A DNA stretch of 64,000 nucleotides from Pyropia yezoensis (taxonomy: Eukaryota; Rhodophyta; Bangiophyceae; Bangiales; Bangiaceae). A program made the translations under genes and the position numbers. Location of the stretch: the NCBI GenBank assembly GCA_009829735.1, contig CM020618.1:37734894-37798893 (forward strand). The letters run 5' to 3'. Positions 20,627-31,119 of this stretch are shown piece after piece (positions within the stretch are counted from its first letter, which is position 1; the number at the start of each line of letters is the position of its first letter). The notes beneath the pieces are model-generated. The model made no database searches. It saw nothing but the letters and a program-made list of their open reading frames with translations, and was not told where the DNA came from.

Positions 20627-21977
20627 TCAGCCCGCGGGGGCGCCAGTGCTCATCAGCGCCGCGACTATGGCCAGGTGGCCCAGGTGAGCCGCCACATCCG
20701 CCGCCGTCTCCCCCCGCAGGTCCGTGACGGCTGCTGGCGCCCCCGCCCGAAGGAGGGCGCCCACGGCAGCGGCGGAACCCGACTGGGCCGCCCCGTGGAG
20801 GGGTGTCCGGCCGTCCACGTCCGTCACGTGCACCGCCGCGCCCGCCGCCACAAGCAACTCCACAACATACCCCGCATCGGCGGCGGCCGCGGCGTGCAGC
20901 GGCCGCCGCCCCCGATAGTCGGCCGCCCCCACAGCCGCCCCCGCCTCCACCAGCAGCTCCACCGCACGCCTGCACCCGGCCAACGCTGCCAGATGCAGGG
21001 GCGGACATCCCACGGGGGTAAGCACTTCCATCGACGCGCCCGCCGCCAGAAACGGCACCACCACGTCCGTGTGGCCAACGAGCAAGGCAACCTGAAGGGG
21101 GGTAGCGTCCCCGCCGCCAATGTTGTTGGGCGATGCGCCCGCCGCAAGGAGCGTCCCCACAATCCCCGTGTACCAGCACCTGCACGACATCTGTGTGGCC
21201 ACGCAGCACCGCCAGCTGGAGGGGGGTGGTGCGGTCAAGGGCACGCACATTGGGGGATGCGCCTGCCGCCAATAGCGCCGATGCGAGCGCCCCAACGCCC
21301 AGCCTGGAAGCTGTGTGGAGGGGCCGCCACCCCGACTCTGGGTCGACCACGTCGGGAGACGCCCCCGCCGCCAGCAGGGTCTCGGCTGTCTCTGCTTGAC
21401 GCCGCCAGATGGCGCGGAAGAGAGGCGTCAGCCCACTCTGGTCAACCGCATCCACCGCGGCGCCCGCCGCTAGCAGTAACTGCGCCACCGCCGTGTGCCC
21501 GCTGCGCGCGGCCTGGTGCAATGGCGTGCAGTCTTGGTCGTCGGCCCTACCGGGCGTCGCCCCCGCTGCCAGCAGCCTTGCCTCCATTCGTGGGTGCCCC
21601 ATGGACGCTGCCCCGTGGAGGGGTGTCATGCCGTCCCCGTCCGCAGCGTTCACGGGGGCGCCCGCTGCCAGCAGCGCCACCCCCACCTCTGTGTGCCCCT
21701 CCCAAGCAGCGTGGTGTAAAGGCATCAAACCATCCTCGTCGGCCACATCCACCAGGGCACCCTTCGTCAGCAGCTACTCGACCTCGCTTGCATCGCCGAG
21801 GATGGCGGCCGCGCGCAGGGAGGTGAACCCATCGTCATCACCTGAGCCCGCTACGGGTGCACCCGCCTCCATGACAGCAGTCTCGAAGTGTCGCCACCAC
21901 CGCCTGTCGCCGCCACCTGTCAGCCACCCCCGCCTCCTGCCGCACCCGTAGTATGCTACTTCAGCCGTCTGCTGCAC
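20627..21977 (-). pseudogene. Ankyrin-repeat protein gene, apparently broken
   Basis: The minus strand encodes about eleven ankyrin repeats. The consensus is visible many times: G-x-TPLH-x-AA-x2-GH-x2-V-x2-LLAAGA-x-N/D, for example DGLMPLHHAAWEGHTEVG, DCTPLHQAARSGHTAVAQLL and ATPLQVALLVGHTDVV. Two lesions interrupt it. An in-frame TAG at 21,774-21,776 falls inside the first repeat, between GDASEVE and LLTKGALVDVADEDG. About 21,150-21,175 an extra 22 or 25 nt, starting GTACACGGGG, separates GHTDVVQVL from LLAAGASPN and shifts the frame. The extra piece lacks an AG end, so it is not an obvious intron. Ankyrin proteins are binding scaffolds; the partner is unknown. If both lesions are real, only the 21,752-to-21,165 part could be made. 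Confidence 0.75.
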
Positions 21978-22152
21978 CAGCCGTCAATACTCCCCCGCCG
22001 CGTGCGAAGCGAGTCGCCTCGCGCCCCCCCAAGTGTGGTTGTGTCAGGCTTTGAGGCTACCAACAGGGCGCGCCGACCTCTGCTCCCAACCCTGCGATCG
22101 GCCCGAGCGGACACACCAAAAGGTGGGGAGAGACTGTTGGCGGATAATACTG
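21978..22152. other. Short spacer
   Basis: No feature is seen between the ankyrin pseudogene and the foldback repeat. Confidence 0.5.
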
Positions 22153-22267
22153 TGCTTCCTGTAAAAAAAATGGATGTTGACGGTACGTGAAGGAGCCGAT
22201 CCATTGGTCCAGACAGCGATTTTCACCACCTTCACGTACCGTCAACATCCATTTTTTACAGGAAGCA
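22153..22267. repeat. Foldback element with about 40-bp inverted repeats
   Basis: The left arm (22,153-22,193) and right arm (22,229-22,267) are reverse complements apart from the length of an A-run (8 against 6). Each starts TGCTTCCTGTAAAA on its own strand and ends ACGGTACGTGAAGG at the spacer. The 35-bp spacer is unique. This is the form of a small MITE or foldback repeat, or of a gene for a hairpin RNA. Clear target duplications are not visible. Confidence 0.8.
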
Positions 22268-23096
22268 CTATAGAGTGTGCCCCCTTGACGAGCCGCCTGA
22301 CGAGCCGTGCGATCGCGTCTGTGGGCGAGATCAAATCAGGCACCGCTCTCGCGGGGATTTACCGACGGCGTCTGCTGGGCTGGACGGGAATTGTATCACT
22401 GACTGGATTAAGGAATTTCTAGCGAGGGAGCCACGCATCGCCGGCGTCTTCGACATCAACCAACGAGGCAGCGAGAAGCCAATGCCTGCTTGAACGGGTT
22501 TCCTTGAACGGGTTTGTTGGGCGACGACGGCCAGCTCGGGGGGGGGGGGGGAAGAGGGGGGACGGCAGCCTCGCGAGAAGGGCAAAACGCATATGTATGC
22601 AGACAGAGACGAAAAGGAAACCGGGAGGGGGATGGGGGCGCACGCCGTCGGCACAGGCGCGCACCACCACATGGAGGTGTGGTACCGGGGGTGAGCAACC
22701 GCATGCCAGTGAGGAAGGGCGGCGGGAAGGGGGGGTGGATGCAACCCCCCCGCGCTAACCGCGTGGCAATGACGTTGCCCCAAACCGGAATGTGGTTCAG
22801 GAACGGTACTGTGCGACATGGGCGGCAGGGGAACAAGAACAACAACGATGCCGATGAAAAGAAAGAGACGTTAGCAACCCGCCTGCCGTCCCCTTCGCAG
22901 CCAGCCCCCTTCCACCAAAGAACCATAGCAGACAACTCCTCACAGCAGTGGCAAAGCTGTGAGTGCTGTACCGCCCTTCATGGGAGCCCATGGGACGGGG
23001 GGGGAGGGGGGGCGGAGGGGGGGGAGGGGGGGCGGAGGGGGGGAGAAGGCACGAAAGAACAAAGAAAAAAGAACAGAAGAATAAGCGAACGAGCGC
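22268..23096. other. Intergenic, no confident gene
   Basis: Contains G-runs, a CTTGAACGGGTTT word repeated near 22,490-22,515 and purine-rich GGGGAGG tracts at 22,990-23,045. Confidence 0.5.
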
Positions 23097-23384
23097 TCAC
23101 AGCATCGCTGAGCAGGAGGGAGAGAAGAAGGTGGGCGGACGGGGGAGAGAGGTCAACCGCCGCACCTTGGCCGCCACAAACGCTATGGCGTCCTCGGCGT
23201 GGGCGAGTAGCGCGGCGACACGCCCGTCCGCGTCAACCGCCTCGTCAGCGTGCCCCCGCCACTGCTGTCGCGCGTGGGCGGCGTAGTAGGCGCGCGCATC
23301 GGCCGACGGGAGCGCCGCCGCCACCCGCAGCGCGCGACGGTAGGCGCTCAGGACGGCTGACCTGGTGGGGGGAGGAGGGGGCAT
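23097..23384 (-). CDS. LYR-motif protein, LYRM9-like
   Basis: A small protein of 95 residues, chosen from the ATG at 23,384 because the LYR helix begins about ten residues later. The LYR motif appears as SAVLSAYRRALR (Ala in place of Leu before Tyr-Arg). It is followed by LP, then YYAAHARQQWRGHADE with the conserved aromatic and Arg of the family, and the third helix AHAEDAIAFVAAKVRR. The spacing and the HSDE/HADE-type block resemble LYRM9 more than LYRM4/ISD11. LYR proteins act in mitochondria with acyl carrier protein as assembly factors of respiratory complexes or Fe-S machinery; the exact client of LYRM9 is not settled. No presequence is evident, as is usual for the family. It is convergent with nothing close and has no intron. 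Confidence 0.75.
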   Translation of the reverse strand: MPPPPPTRSAVLSAYRRALRVAAALPSADARAYYAAHARQQWRGHADEAVDADGRVAALLAHAEDAIAFVAAKVRRLTSLPRPPTFFSPSCSAML

Positions 23385-23662
23385 GATGGCTTTTGAAGAA
23401 GCCGGGTGACAAAGGAGGGGGGGGGGGAGGGGAAAAGGCAAGGGAAGGTGCGGATGGAGGAGGGCACCGGTGCAAGGCACGGCGAGGGAGCGACCGCGAT
23501 TTTTTCGGCTCTCCTTGGGCGGTGCGTTCTGTATGTATCTGTACAGAACAGTACAGTATTGTTCTTACATCCAATCAAGGACAAGGGAAAATTGATTTCA
23601 AAAAGAAAAAAAACAAAACAAATGACCACATGAACTCCGGAACATTCGTCGCAAGTGGACTC
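23385..23662. promoter_or_regulatory. Spacer with GTACAG motif pair
   Basis: Short AT-richer spacer between two minus-strand genes. It holds GTACAGAACAGTACAG at about 23,541-23,556, another occurrence of the recurring GTACTGTAC-like word, upstream of the LYR gene. Confidence 0.4.
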
Positions 23663-25024
23663 TCAAATCTGCGGGTACAGCCCCTGACCGTCACCCCCGC
23701 TCGCAACCTCCCCCCCCGACGGCCCTCCCGGCACGCCCAGGACACCATCCCAGCTCCGCCGGCGGCGAACCATCTCGGCCGTTGCCGCCGCGGCGGCGGC
23801 CGCGGCCGCGTCCACCCCCGCTGCCGACCGAGCGGCGGCGGTGGTCCACTCGGCGCGGCGCCCCCGCAAGGCGGCCGCCCGCGCCAACCCCCCGGCCACA
23901 AATGCGAACGCGTACGCGCGGGCGGCCGGAAAGGCCGCCCGCGCGGCGCGCGTCACCGCCGACCCGCCGCCGCGGTAGGTGAAGCGCAGGTGAGCGGCGA
24001 TGGCGACCACAGCCGCCAACTGGCCCATTGCGACCACTACCCACACCAGCCCCGCCGCGGCGGTCACGGTGCCGGGCAGCCAGCGGGGAGCGGGGGGCAC
24101 ATAGCCCACCCCGCCGGCCACGCCGGCAATGGTGGTCGTGGACGTGGCACCCCCAGCCACGGGTGAGGGCGCCGACCGCGCCAGCGCGCGGAGCTGCGAC
24201 CGCGCCGCGGGGCTCGCCGCCGTCGCGGGCGTCAGGCCGGGAAACGCCCATACCACCGTCCCGCGGGCCGCGGCGGGGGAGCCACCGCGGGAGCCGGCGG
24301 GCGGCGGCACCACCACTGGCGTGCCACCGAGGACGCCCGCCGCCAGCGCCGCCGCCGCGTCAGGCGAGGCGGTGAGGTCGCCCAGGTGCGCCGCGGCCAC
24401 CGCCGCGGGGATCACCCCGTCGGCCGCCGCGATGGCCGCCCGCAGGCGCGCCCAGCGGACGCCGTCGGCAACCACTTCCAGCCGCTCCCGTCGGCAGTCA
24501 CCTGCCGTGATGGCCAGGAGGGTGGGTAGCAGCGGCAGGGGAGCGTCCGCGCCGCCGTCTCCTCCTCCTGGCGATGCGGTGTCAATGCCCATGGCGAGCA
24601 AGGGGGCGGTGGAGCCGAGGACAGAGTGGAGCCACCAGCCCCCGCCCCAGCCCCCAAACGCGGTGAATACTGCCGCCACCGCCGTCGGCACGCCCACTGC
24701 CACGGTGAGGCCGGCGCCCATTGCCAGGCGGTAGGACAATATGCCCAGCGACAGCAATCGGCCCGCCACCCCCCGCCGCCGCCTCCCACCCCCCTCGCTG
24801 CCATCCTTTGCCGACGGCACCTGCGCAAAGGCGAACGCGACGCCGCGGCCGCCCGGCGCAGGCGTGACAGTCACCCCACACCCCGCCGCCGCCGCCGTGG
24901 CCGCGGCCGCCGCGAGCGTGGCTTCCGCGGGGGCGCCAGGAGAGAGCGCCGCGGGGAGGTCCCCGGCGGTGAGCCACGTGGACGGGCCCGCACGGGTGAG
25001 GAAGCTGGCGAGGGCGGGCGCCAT
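23663..25024 (-). CDS. Probable plastid membrane protein, At5g03900-like family
   Basis: A 453-residue ORF from the ATG at 25,024; upstream in-frame ATGs lie in low-complexity DNA. The first domain (SFLTRAGPSTWLTAGDLP, then GCGVTVTPAPGGRGVAFAF) has the layout of the small alpha/beta domain in the plant At5g03900 and cyanobacterial homologues, where it ends in a D-I/V-E-V..G-x-I-x-Y-x-F-P-like strand. A basic RRRRGVAGRL loop and two membrane segments follow (SLGILSYRLAMGAGLTVAVG, PTAVAAVFTAFGGWGGG). A second such domain contains GVIPAAVAAAHLGDL and RGTVVWAFPGL, matching GN-I-Y-x-F-P-S-L of the plant proteins. A C-terminal membrane helix (WVVVAMGQLAAVVAIAAHL) comes next. Homologues are annotated as Fe-S-cluster-related but the biochemical role is unproven. 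The family match is by motif memory only. Confidence 0.55.
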   Translation of the reverse strand: MAPALASFLTRAGPSTWLTAGDLPAALSPGAPAEATLAAAAATAAAAGCGVTVTPAPGGRGVAFAFAQVPSAKDGSEGGGRRRRGVAGRLLSLGILSYRLAMGAGLTVAVGVPTAVAAVFTAFGGWGGGWWLHSVLGSTAPLLAMGIDTASPGGGDGGADAPLPLLPTLLAITAGDCRRERLEVVADGVRWARLRAAIAAADGVIPAAVAAAHLGDLTASPDAAAALAAGVLGGTPVVVPPPAGSRGGSPAAARGTVVWAFPGLTPATAASPAARSQLRALARSAPSPVAGGATSTTTIAGVAGGVGYVPPAPRWLPGTVTAAAGLVWVVVAMGQLAAVVAIAAHLRFTYRGGGSAVTRAARAAFPAARAYAFAFVAGGLARAAALRGRRAEWTTAAARSAAGVDAAAAAAAAATAEMVRRRRSWDGVLGVPGGPSGGEVASGGDGQGLYPQI

Positions 25025-25518
25025 GGGGGGGGGGGGGATGGCGGCAGAGGAGCGGCGGGGGGGGGAGGCGGAGGGGGGGGCGGCGGCGCGGGTGCGTTCG
25101 CCCCGCGCCACCGGGCGGTCACAGCATAGCGGCGGCGGACGTGGAGGGGGGTGGAGGAGGGAAGGATGGCGGGCGCGACAAGGGGGAGCGGCCGCCCGCA
25201 GACCGGCGTAGTTGGGGGGCGGCGGCGGAGCGGCAGGGCCGACGCCCCAAGGAAGGCCAAGGAGCATGGGGCGGAGGCATGCATGGTGGGTGGGGGAAGG
25301 TGTGGCCGGTTCGAGGGAGGAGGTTGCGACGAACGGGCAAGGTGGGGAGGTTTGGCTTGGCGGAGACTGCGAACGAGGCTCAGTCACATGCACCAGGAAC
25401 GCGCTCGTCCACATCCACCAGGAACGCGGTCATGCCACGAGCTCGAGAGAGAGGTCCTGGTGGATGTGACTGACGCGCCAGCGTGGCTGCAAACTGCCAA
25501 ACCTGGGTCCGATCTGTC

Positions 25519-25553
25519 TGTACTGTACATACAATAGTATCAGTACAGTACGT
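25519..25553. promoter_or_regulatory. TGTACTGTACA / CAGTACAGTACG motif pair
   Basis: TGTACTGTACAT and CAGTACAGTACG lie 20 bp apart. They are upstream (on its strand) of the At5g03900-like gene by about 500 bp and resemble the motifs at 5.0, 9.3, 9.7 and 23.5 kb. Confidence 0.45.
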
Positions 25554-26310
25554 GTGTCGCATCACGATTATGTAGAACACTCATGTAGAACACTCATAGT
25601 CTTTGAGCAGGGTCAAGCTGAGATAAACGCTAAAGTAATTCTTGGCGATCCCAGGTCATCCCGAGAAATCGGCCCACACACGCAACCAGAGCGCAATTCC
25701 GAAAGTCGTCCAAGATCTCACATTCTCATTCCTCATGAAACTTTCTATGGCCGCGCATTCCAGGCACAAGAGACACAAGGCATGCACCACCGGAAAGATC
25801 TCTGTCTCCCGAGTCCAATGATGGGTCTAACTCAAAAATGTTTAGGGCCAAAGATAATGAGGATTCTATCGTACGGCGCCACACATACTGTACCACTTTA
25901 GCACCATTGCTGTACTCTTACGCCGGCACAAACTACACGCGATTACTATAGGTCGCAGAACACGTGTCGAAGGCACGCGGATGAGCTTTGCGTTCCCGGT
26001 CTGCCGTGTCCGTTGCCGCTTCCGCTGAAGGGCTGCTGCGTACGTCAAAAGTGGTACCGGAGCCGGATATCGCCGTCACCACAACCCTGCGAGGGCCTGT
26101 GAGTGAGTTTGTGGTCGCGGGTCACTAGACCTTAACCGAATCCTCTGAGGACCTCAAATGCGGTCCGCGGAAGGCAAGACCTCCCCGGACAAGAATTGTG
26201 ACATGCAGAAAACGTCCTCAGACCCCAAAACCCCCATGAGACCATTGGGGCGATCAGGAGCTCCTGTGAGTCACCTCTGTGTGAGCTTTCTGTCATGATC
26301 CGGTACAGCA

Positions 26311-26766
26311 CATTGCAGTTCTCCCAATTTTGTCCCATGTGGACAAGAGCAAGATCAAACCGTGTTTGACAAATGATATGACTCAGATGCTGCCTCTCTG
26401 GCCAATGACTGCCCTGTATGACGGTCCGTTGTTGTACGAACAGTGTGATCGGGGGTTCTCTCGGGACTTCTGGCCACTTCGAGGGCAGAACAAGCACCGG
26501 CTGAGCGCTTCAGACTGTTCTTGACAGAGATGACCTGAGATAAAGGGCCAACCGGCACGATCCGATGAAGAAACAAGAGTGTTTTGACCAACCAGCGTTC
26601 GTTGCGAGGGTAGTTGTGGCCATAGCCAATCCTCAGGTTCTTCCGACAGACGTGTGGCAGCACGCCATTGGTAAGCCCTCTGCTGCGAGCACGCGATCGG
26701 CCCTTGCTCTTGTACACTTGCACTTGCTCTTGTTCACATGGGACAAAAATTCGGAACACTGCAATA
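26311..26766. repeat. Imperfect inverted repeat, about 45-bp arms, 365-bp spacer
   Basis: The left arm (26,311-26,355; core TTTTGTCCCATGTG) and right arm (26,722-26,766) are reverse complements at roughly 85% by eye. The spacer has no coding signal. It has the form of a short non-autonomous DNA element, but target duplications are not seen. Confidence 0.6.
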
Positions 26767-27551
26767 GGTCTCACAGACGTGTCGCGAAGACCTATCTATA
26801 TCTGCATTTTAGCCCCCCCTTGCCTGCCAAGATGTCATTGGGGTCCCAATTGAACATGCGCCACCAGTGCTCGCTGAAAGTGTCTCGCACTGGTGCGCTT
26901 TTTTGTGTCAGGTGAACGGGCCCGCCTCCCCTCCCTTCTGTCGCCCCAGCTGGGAGAACTGCGCGGGGGGACTGGGGGGAGACACCGCCGCCGCCTCCCC
27001 CGCCTGCCGCCGTCACCGTCAAAAAACGTTTCCACTCGAGCGGCGACTCATCGGCGCGCCAGCGGAAGGAGCGTTAGCAAACAGGTGAACGGCGGTCCAA
27101 CCGATGACCCAGCTTCTGCCGTTATCGAGACCGGCATCCGTTCACCCCGCATGTGCCACAAGCATGCGCCCTGAGCGTGGTCGGGCTGTGCCGCACCCGC
27201 CTGGCTGAATATTTCACGCAAGCCACACCAACTGCGGTGGCGACAGGCCCTGTCGGACAGGGACGCCCCGCTGCTCTACGAGAGCATGCCAAGTCTACTT
27301 CCTCGTCGACGTAGTGTTACAAATACCATGAAAGGTGGACTTGAATCAAGGTTGAGCAACCGAGTGGACAACCAAGTAGCATACATGGCCATCCACATGA
27401 CCAATTTACGTCTGCAGTGGATCTTCTCCTGAAGAACCCGTGCTAACTCGACAAGGAAAAGCAATGGGGGCACCATTTCGAAATCAGGTGGACACTCAGC
27501 TCAAACAGGGTCGCAAAAGAATGCGCCAATCTCACGAAAGTAGGCCCGCAG

Positions 27552-27795
27552 ACAAGAATCGATCGCCTGTACGTCCTATTCGCGAAAGTTGGAGCCTTCA
27601 GGGCCTGTTCCAGAGGCTACCATGGTCCACATGACGCGAAAATATTGGTTTAGAGCGCGGCACTGAGCGATATGGGAGATCCGGGGACGCAAACAAGAAC
27701 CGACCGCCTGTACGTGCAATTCGCGAAAGTTGGAGTCTTAAGGGCCTGTTCAAGAGGCTACCGTGGCCCACTTGACGCGAAAGTATTGGTTGAGA
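27552..27795. repeat. Tandem repeat, 141-bp period, about 1.7 copies
   Basis: Starting at 27,552 and 27,693 the same sequence appears with scattered differences; both copies contain CGCCTGTACGT, TTCGCGAAAGTTGGAG and the TTGACGCGAAA/ATGACGCGAAA block. Confidence 0.85.
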
Positions 27796-28735
27796 GCAGA
27801 GCACAAACCGCGCCGAGAAAGTGACACCTGCGGAATTCCTTTACGCAGGCCTGGCCCCACTGGACACGCGCGAAGCGACCGGGGCGGAAGCACCGCTGCC
27901 GCCTGCTCGGTCACACGCGTCAGGCGACTTGGAGGGCGGGGGGGGGCACTCCCGGCACGGGGGGCACCGCAGCCAGCGAGAGAGACCACGGATGCTGGGG
28001 AGGTGGGGGCGACGGGTTGATAATTGGGGTGGTCGTGCTAGTTGCGCGGGGGTTGCGGCGCTGGGTGCTGCGGCAGAAGGTGCGGGATGGCCCTGATGGC
28101 GGCGGCGGTGGCGGCGGCTGAGGCGGCCCCGGCAGGTGGCCCCTACGGGTCTGCGTCGCCGGAGTGGGGACGGATAAGAGAGCGCCGGCGACGGCGGAGA
28201 CGGCGGCTGCGACGCACAATGCGGTGGCAACGGAGATTGGGGCGGCGGCGGCGTCGGCCGTTGCAGCAGCAAGGCCGACGATTGCGGGTTGCAAGCGGCT
28301 ACCTCTGTGCTGGGCGCGTTTGGCGGTGTACCAGCCGGCGAGGCGCCGCGCTGTTTGTAGCACCGCCGCCTGCGGCATCCGATGCGGCCACCCAAGCGCT
28401 GCTGCTCTGCTCGTTGGCGCCTTGCCCACGCCAACGGCGGCTGTGGTGGCCGCCACTCGGGACGCTTTGGGTGAAGACAGCAGCCGCGGGGACATAGACG
28501 GCAGTGGCGGCGGCGACGGCGGTCGTAGCAGCACCGCCGATGACTTCGGGTTGGGCGGGACTACCGCTGCCCCCGCGGCAGCCAGTTTGGCGGCGCGCAC
28601 GCGAGCGGCGGCTGTCGTGACGTCTATAGGGGACGCCCGGGGCGGCAACGTCGGCGGTGGCGACGGTGACGGCAACAGGGTCGGCCGCGACGGCGTCGAC
28701 GGCGGCCAAGGTCGGTTCCCGCCCATCAAGGTGCC

Positions 28736-30316
28736 CCCATATGAATCGTTGGTGGTGAGGCTTGTAGCCCGTATATTCATACCAACGCAGTCCTCATATG
28801 CCCCTCTGGCGGGGGTCGGTCGTATGACCTTGTCCCTACCTGGAGCATGTATTTCGTATGATACTGGACGGGCCGCTGCGCTGTTCAGTCGTCAGCCGTA
28901 CCTCATGTGCGCGTTTCCAGGTCCGAACGTTTGACATGCAAGGGCATCATACCAGAAGCATGTTTTCTCGTATGAGCATGTAGGTAGGCAGGCTCTTCAG
29001 TCGTCTACCCATAAATGCACTTCGAAGAAACTTTTTGGTATTGAATGGCTTTGTGCCCAGACGTTCTTGTGAGCTTGTTCTCGCTCTGCGATACGCTGGA
29101 TGCTGCGGTATTACCCACAGCAGACGCATTCCTAGGGCGGGCGGCCTCTCTGCGGATGGGCACATCTGTAGAAAGAGGCTCCCCTTGATGACGCAATGCA
29201 ATGGCTGGGTAAACGGAGTGCTATACAGAAGGGTCAAACCTCTGCGGAAGTACACCCATACCAGCATTGTTTGTTGAGAGGGGTCGGCTCTACGAGTGAG
29301 GCCCTATACTGCCATCTCATTCAGATGCGTAGACGGTCTTTACTCAGACTGCCTTTCTGGCTGATTGTCCTCGGTCCCTCGTGCGCACGCGCCGCTGGCT
29401 GAATGGGCTTGTCCTTGTGGAGTGCCGCGTTCTTCAAAGAATCCGTCTTCATACAGCGACCTCATTTACATACTGCCGGCTGAATGGGCTTGTCCTTATG
29501 GAGCACTGCATTCTTCTAGGAATTGGTATCTATACAGCGACCTCATTTACATACAAGGCACCTTTTTCTACATAGACTTGCCATTTGGCTGATTGTTCTG
29601 ACAGTCGATGCCTTTTCGGAGTTCTGTGTGGACGAGTGGCCTTCTGAGTGGGCCGGTCCTTACGGAGTCCCCGTGTCTGTTATGGCTGGGTTCTCCATAC
29701 AGCGACCTCACTCAGAATTGTATGGCACCGTGGTGGAGGACTATGCGGACAGGCTGCCGTTTGAATGGACAAGTAGTGCTTAGGGAATCGCATGAAAGCA
29801 TGACGGCACATGGTGTATGGACCCCGTTGGGCCTTTCCTGTGCTATCTTCTCGAGTCGACCGGTCCTCGTCTCCTCCTTTCGCGACGGGAAGCTCTTGAG
29901 TTTACCGTGGGTCAGGACGCTGTGGTATCTGTTTGTCTGTAGTGTGGGCTCTCTATCAGAACAGCGTATCAGCACACGTCGTCTGGGTCTATGGTATTTT
30001 TGCTTAACGGCCCTGGGTTTGGTCATCAGCGAGGTAGGCCAACGCCATCTTATCAGCATCTGAAGCGCCCGTGTCGCCTGGAGCCGCCCCATCAGCTGCA
30101 CCTCCGTGCAAGGATTTCCCCCCTAATTCCATGCCTCATACCTAAGGGAAAATATCGGGGACCTCTCCTTACAGATCCTGCCGAACCACCTCCTGGCAAT
30201 CAATCAATTTTTTGTATTGTGGGGCATGATGCGGTGTACCTTCCAGACTCAAGATGAGTCAACCGCTGTCTCACGGTGTCTGCTAGCCGAACGACAGCAG
30301 CCATCGACAACCCATC
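28736..30316. other. Less GC-rich spacer before element A, no gene
   Basis: No protein-like frame with a recognisable domain. It contains a diverged tandem repeat at 29,397-29,558. The sequence has the look of decayed repetitive DNA. Confidence 0.45.
29397..29558. repeat. Tandem repeat, 81-bp period, two clear copies plus diverged ones
   Basis: Units at 29,397 and 29,478 share GGCTGAATGGGCTTGTCCTT and ATACAGCGACCTCATTTAC. Weaker relatives occur near 29,345, 29,585 and 29,640-29,720, so this is the conserved part of a longer decayed array. Confidence 0.8.
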
Positions 30317-30784
30317 TCCGGCAAAAACCTCTCGCACACGCGACACCCAAGTTGGGGCGGTGCACAAGGGCTGCCTCCCGTGTCGGGGGAACCGGAAGAA
30401 GTGCAAGTCGCACACACTCTATCCCTGTTGTGGGGCAATCCCCCCACTGACAAACAAGGAGATGGTGTGTGGGCCAACAGTTTCTTGGTCGGGACGGGGA
30501 AGCGAGGCCAAGCCCCGCTGTCCCGCCCCTTATCCCCCCAGGGTCCCCTCAGAATCTCGCCACTCAGAATCTCCCACCCCAGCACCTGCCCACCGGGCCA
30601 CACGAAAATTCAAGACGATAAATGCAGAAAACCCTCAAATCCAAGTTGGATTTACAACTAAGCTAACTATCCCAAACTTAGGGAATATGGACCCAAATGC
30701 AGGGGGAGGAACGGATCAGGCTAGTGGCCTGCCGCCCCTTGCATGGCACGTGTTGCCCCTTACCTGGGGGTCAATACTGCCACA
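30317..30784 (-). repeat. 3' LTR of element A
   Basis: About 468 bp. On the minus strand it begins TGTGGCAGTATTGACCCCC and ends near GGTTTTTGCC; homologous copies at 44,511-44,980 and 63,674 onward define the ends (TGTGGCAG ... GTCACA). A polypurine tract lies directly before it at 30,785-30,799 (GAGGAGAGGGGAG on the minus strand). Confidence 0.8.
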
Positions 30785-31119
30785 CTCCCCTCTCCTCAGT
30801 TCCGACCGACCCGGTCGGCCCTGCGAGGGGGCGTATAAACGCGCGTCTCGGCGTTGGGGGCGCGACTTGCTGTCACCCGGGTACGTAACGTGGACGTGGA
30901 GGCGGTCACGTTGACCGCCCCTCTCCTCAAGGTTGCCCACTCGGCAGCTTGCTCTCCTCGGTTCTCACCTCACCACCACCAACACATCCCCTTCACCTTC
31001 CCCTGGGCCGCCCCACGCTGGGGAGGCCACCCATCTATCCGCGATCCGAGCCCCCCTCAACTCGAGGCGGGTCTCGTGCAGCTGCAACCGCCCTGCCTCT
31101 CCCCAACTTGGGGAGAGCC

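Larger units (their letters stand above)
25025..28735. other. Region without convincing genes; GC falls after 25.5 kb
   Basis: 25,025-25,500 is purine-rich GC DNA with a small inverted repeat around CATCCACCAGGA (about 25,411) and TCCTGGTGGATG (about 25,456). 25,500-27,850 is clearly less GC-rich and holds the motif pair, inverted repeat and tandem repeat listed separately. Its open frames are short and unrelated to known proteins. 27,850-28,735 is again GC-rich with long open frames on both strands (27,920-28,780 minus; 28,164-28,934 plus) that are Ala/Gly/Pro-rich; neither can be chosen. Confidence 0.45.

Noticed and set aside
27920-28934. Opposed 250-290-codon frames around 28 kb
   Set aside because: Both are Ala/Gly/Pro-rich and overlap fully; nothing favours either strand, so no gene is called.
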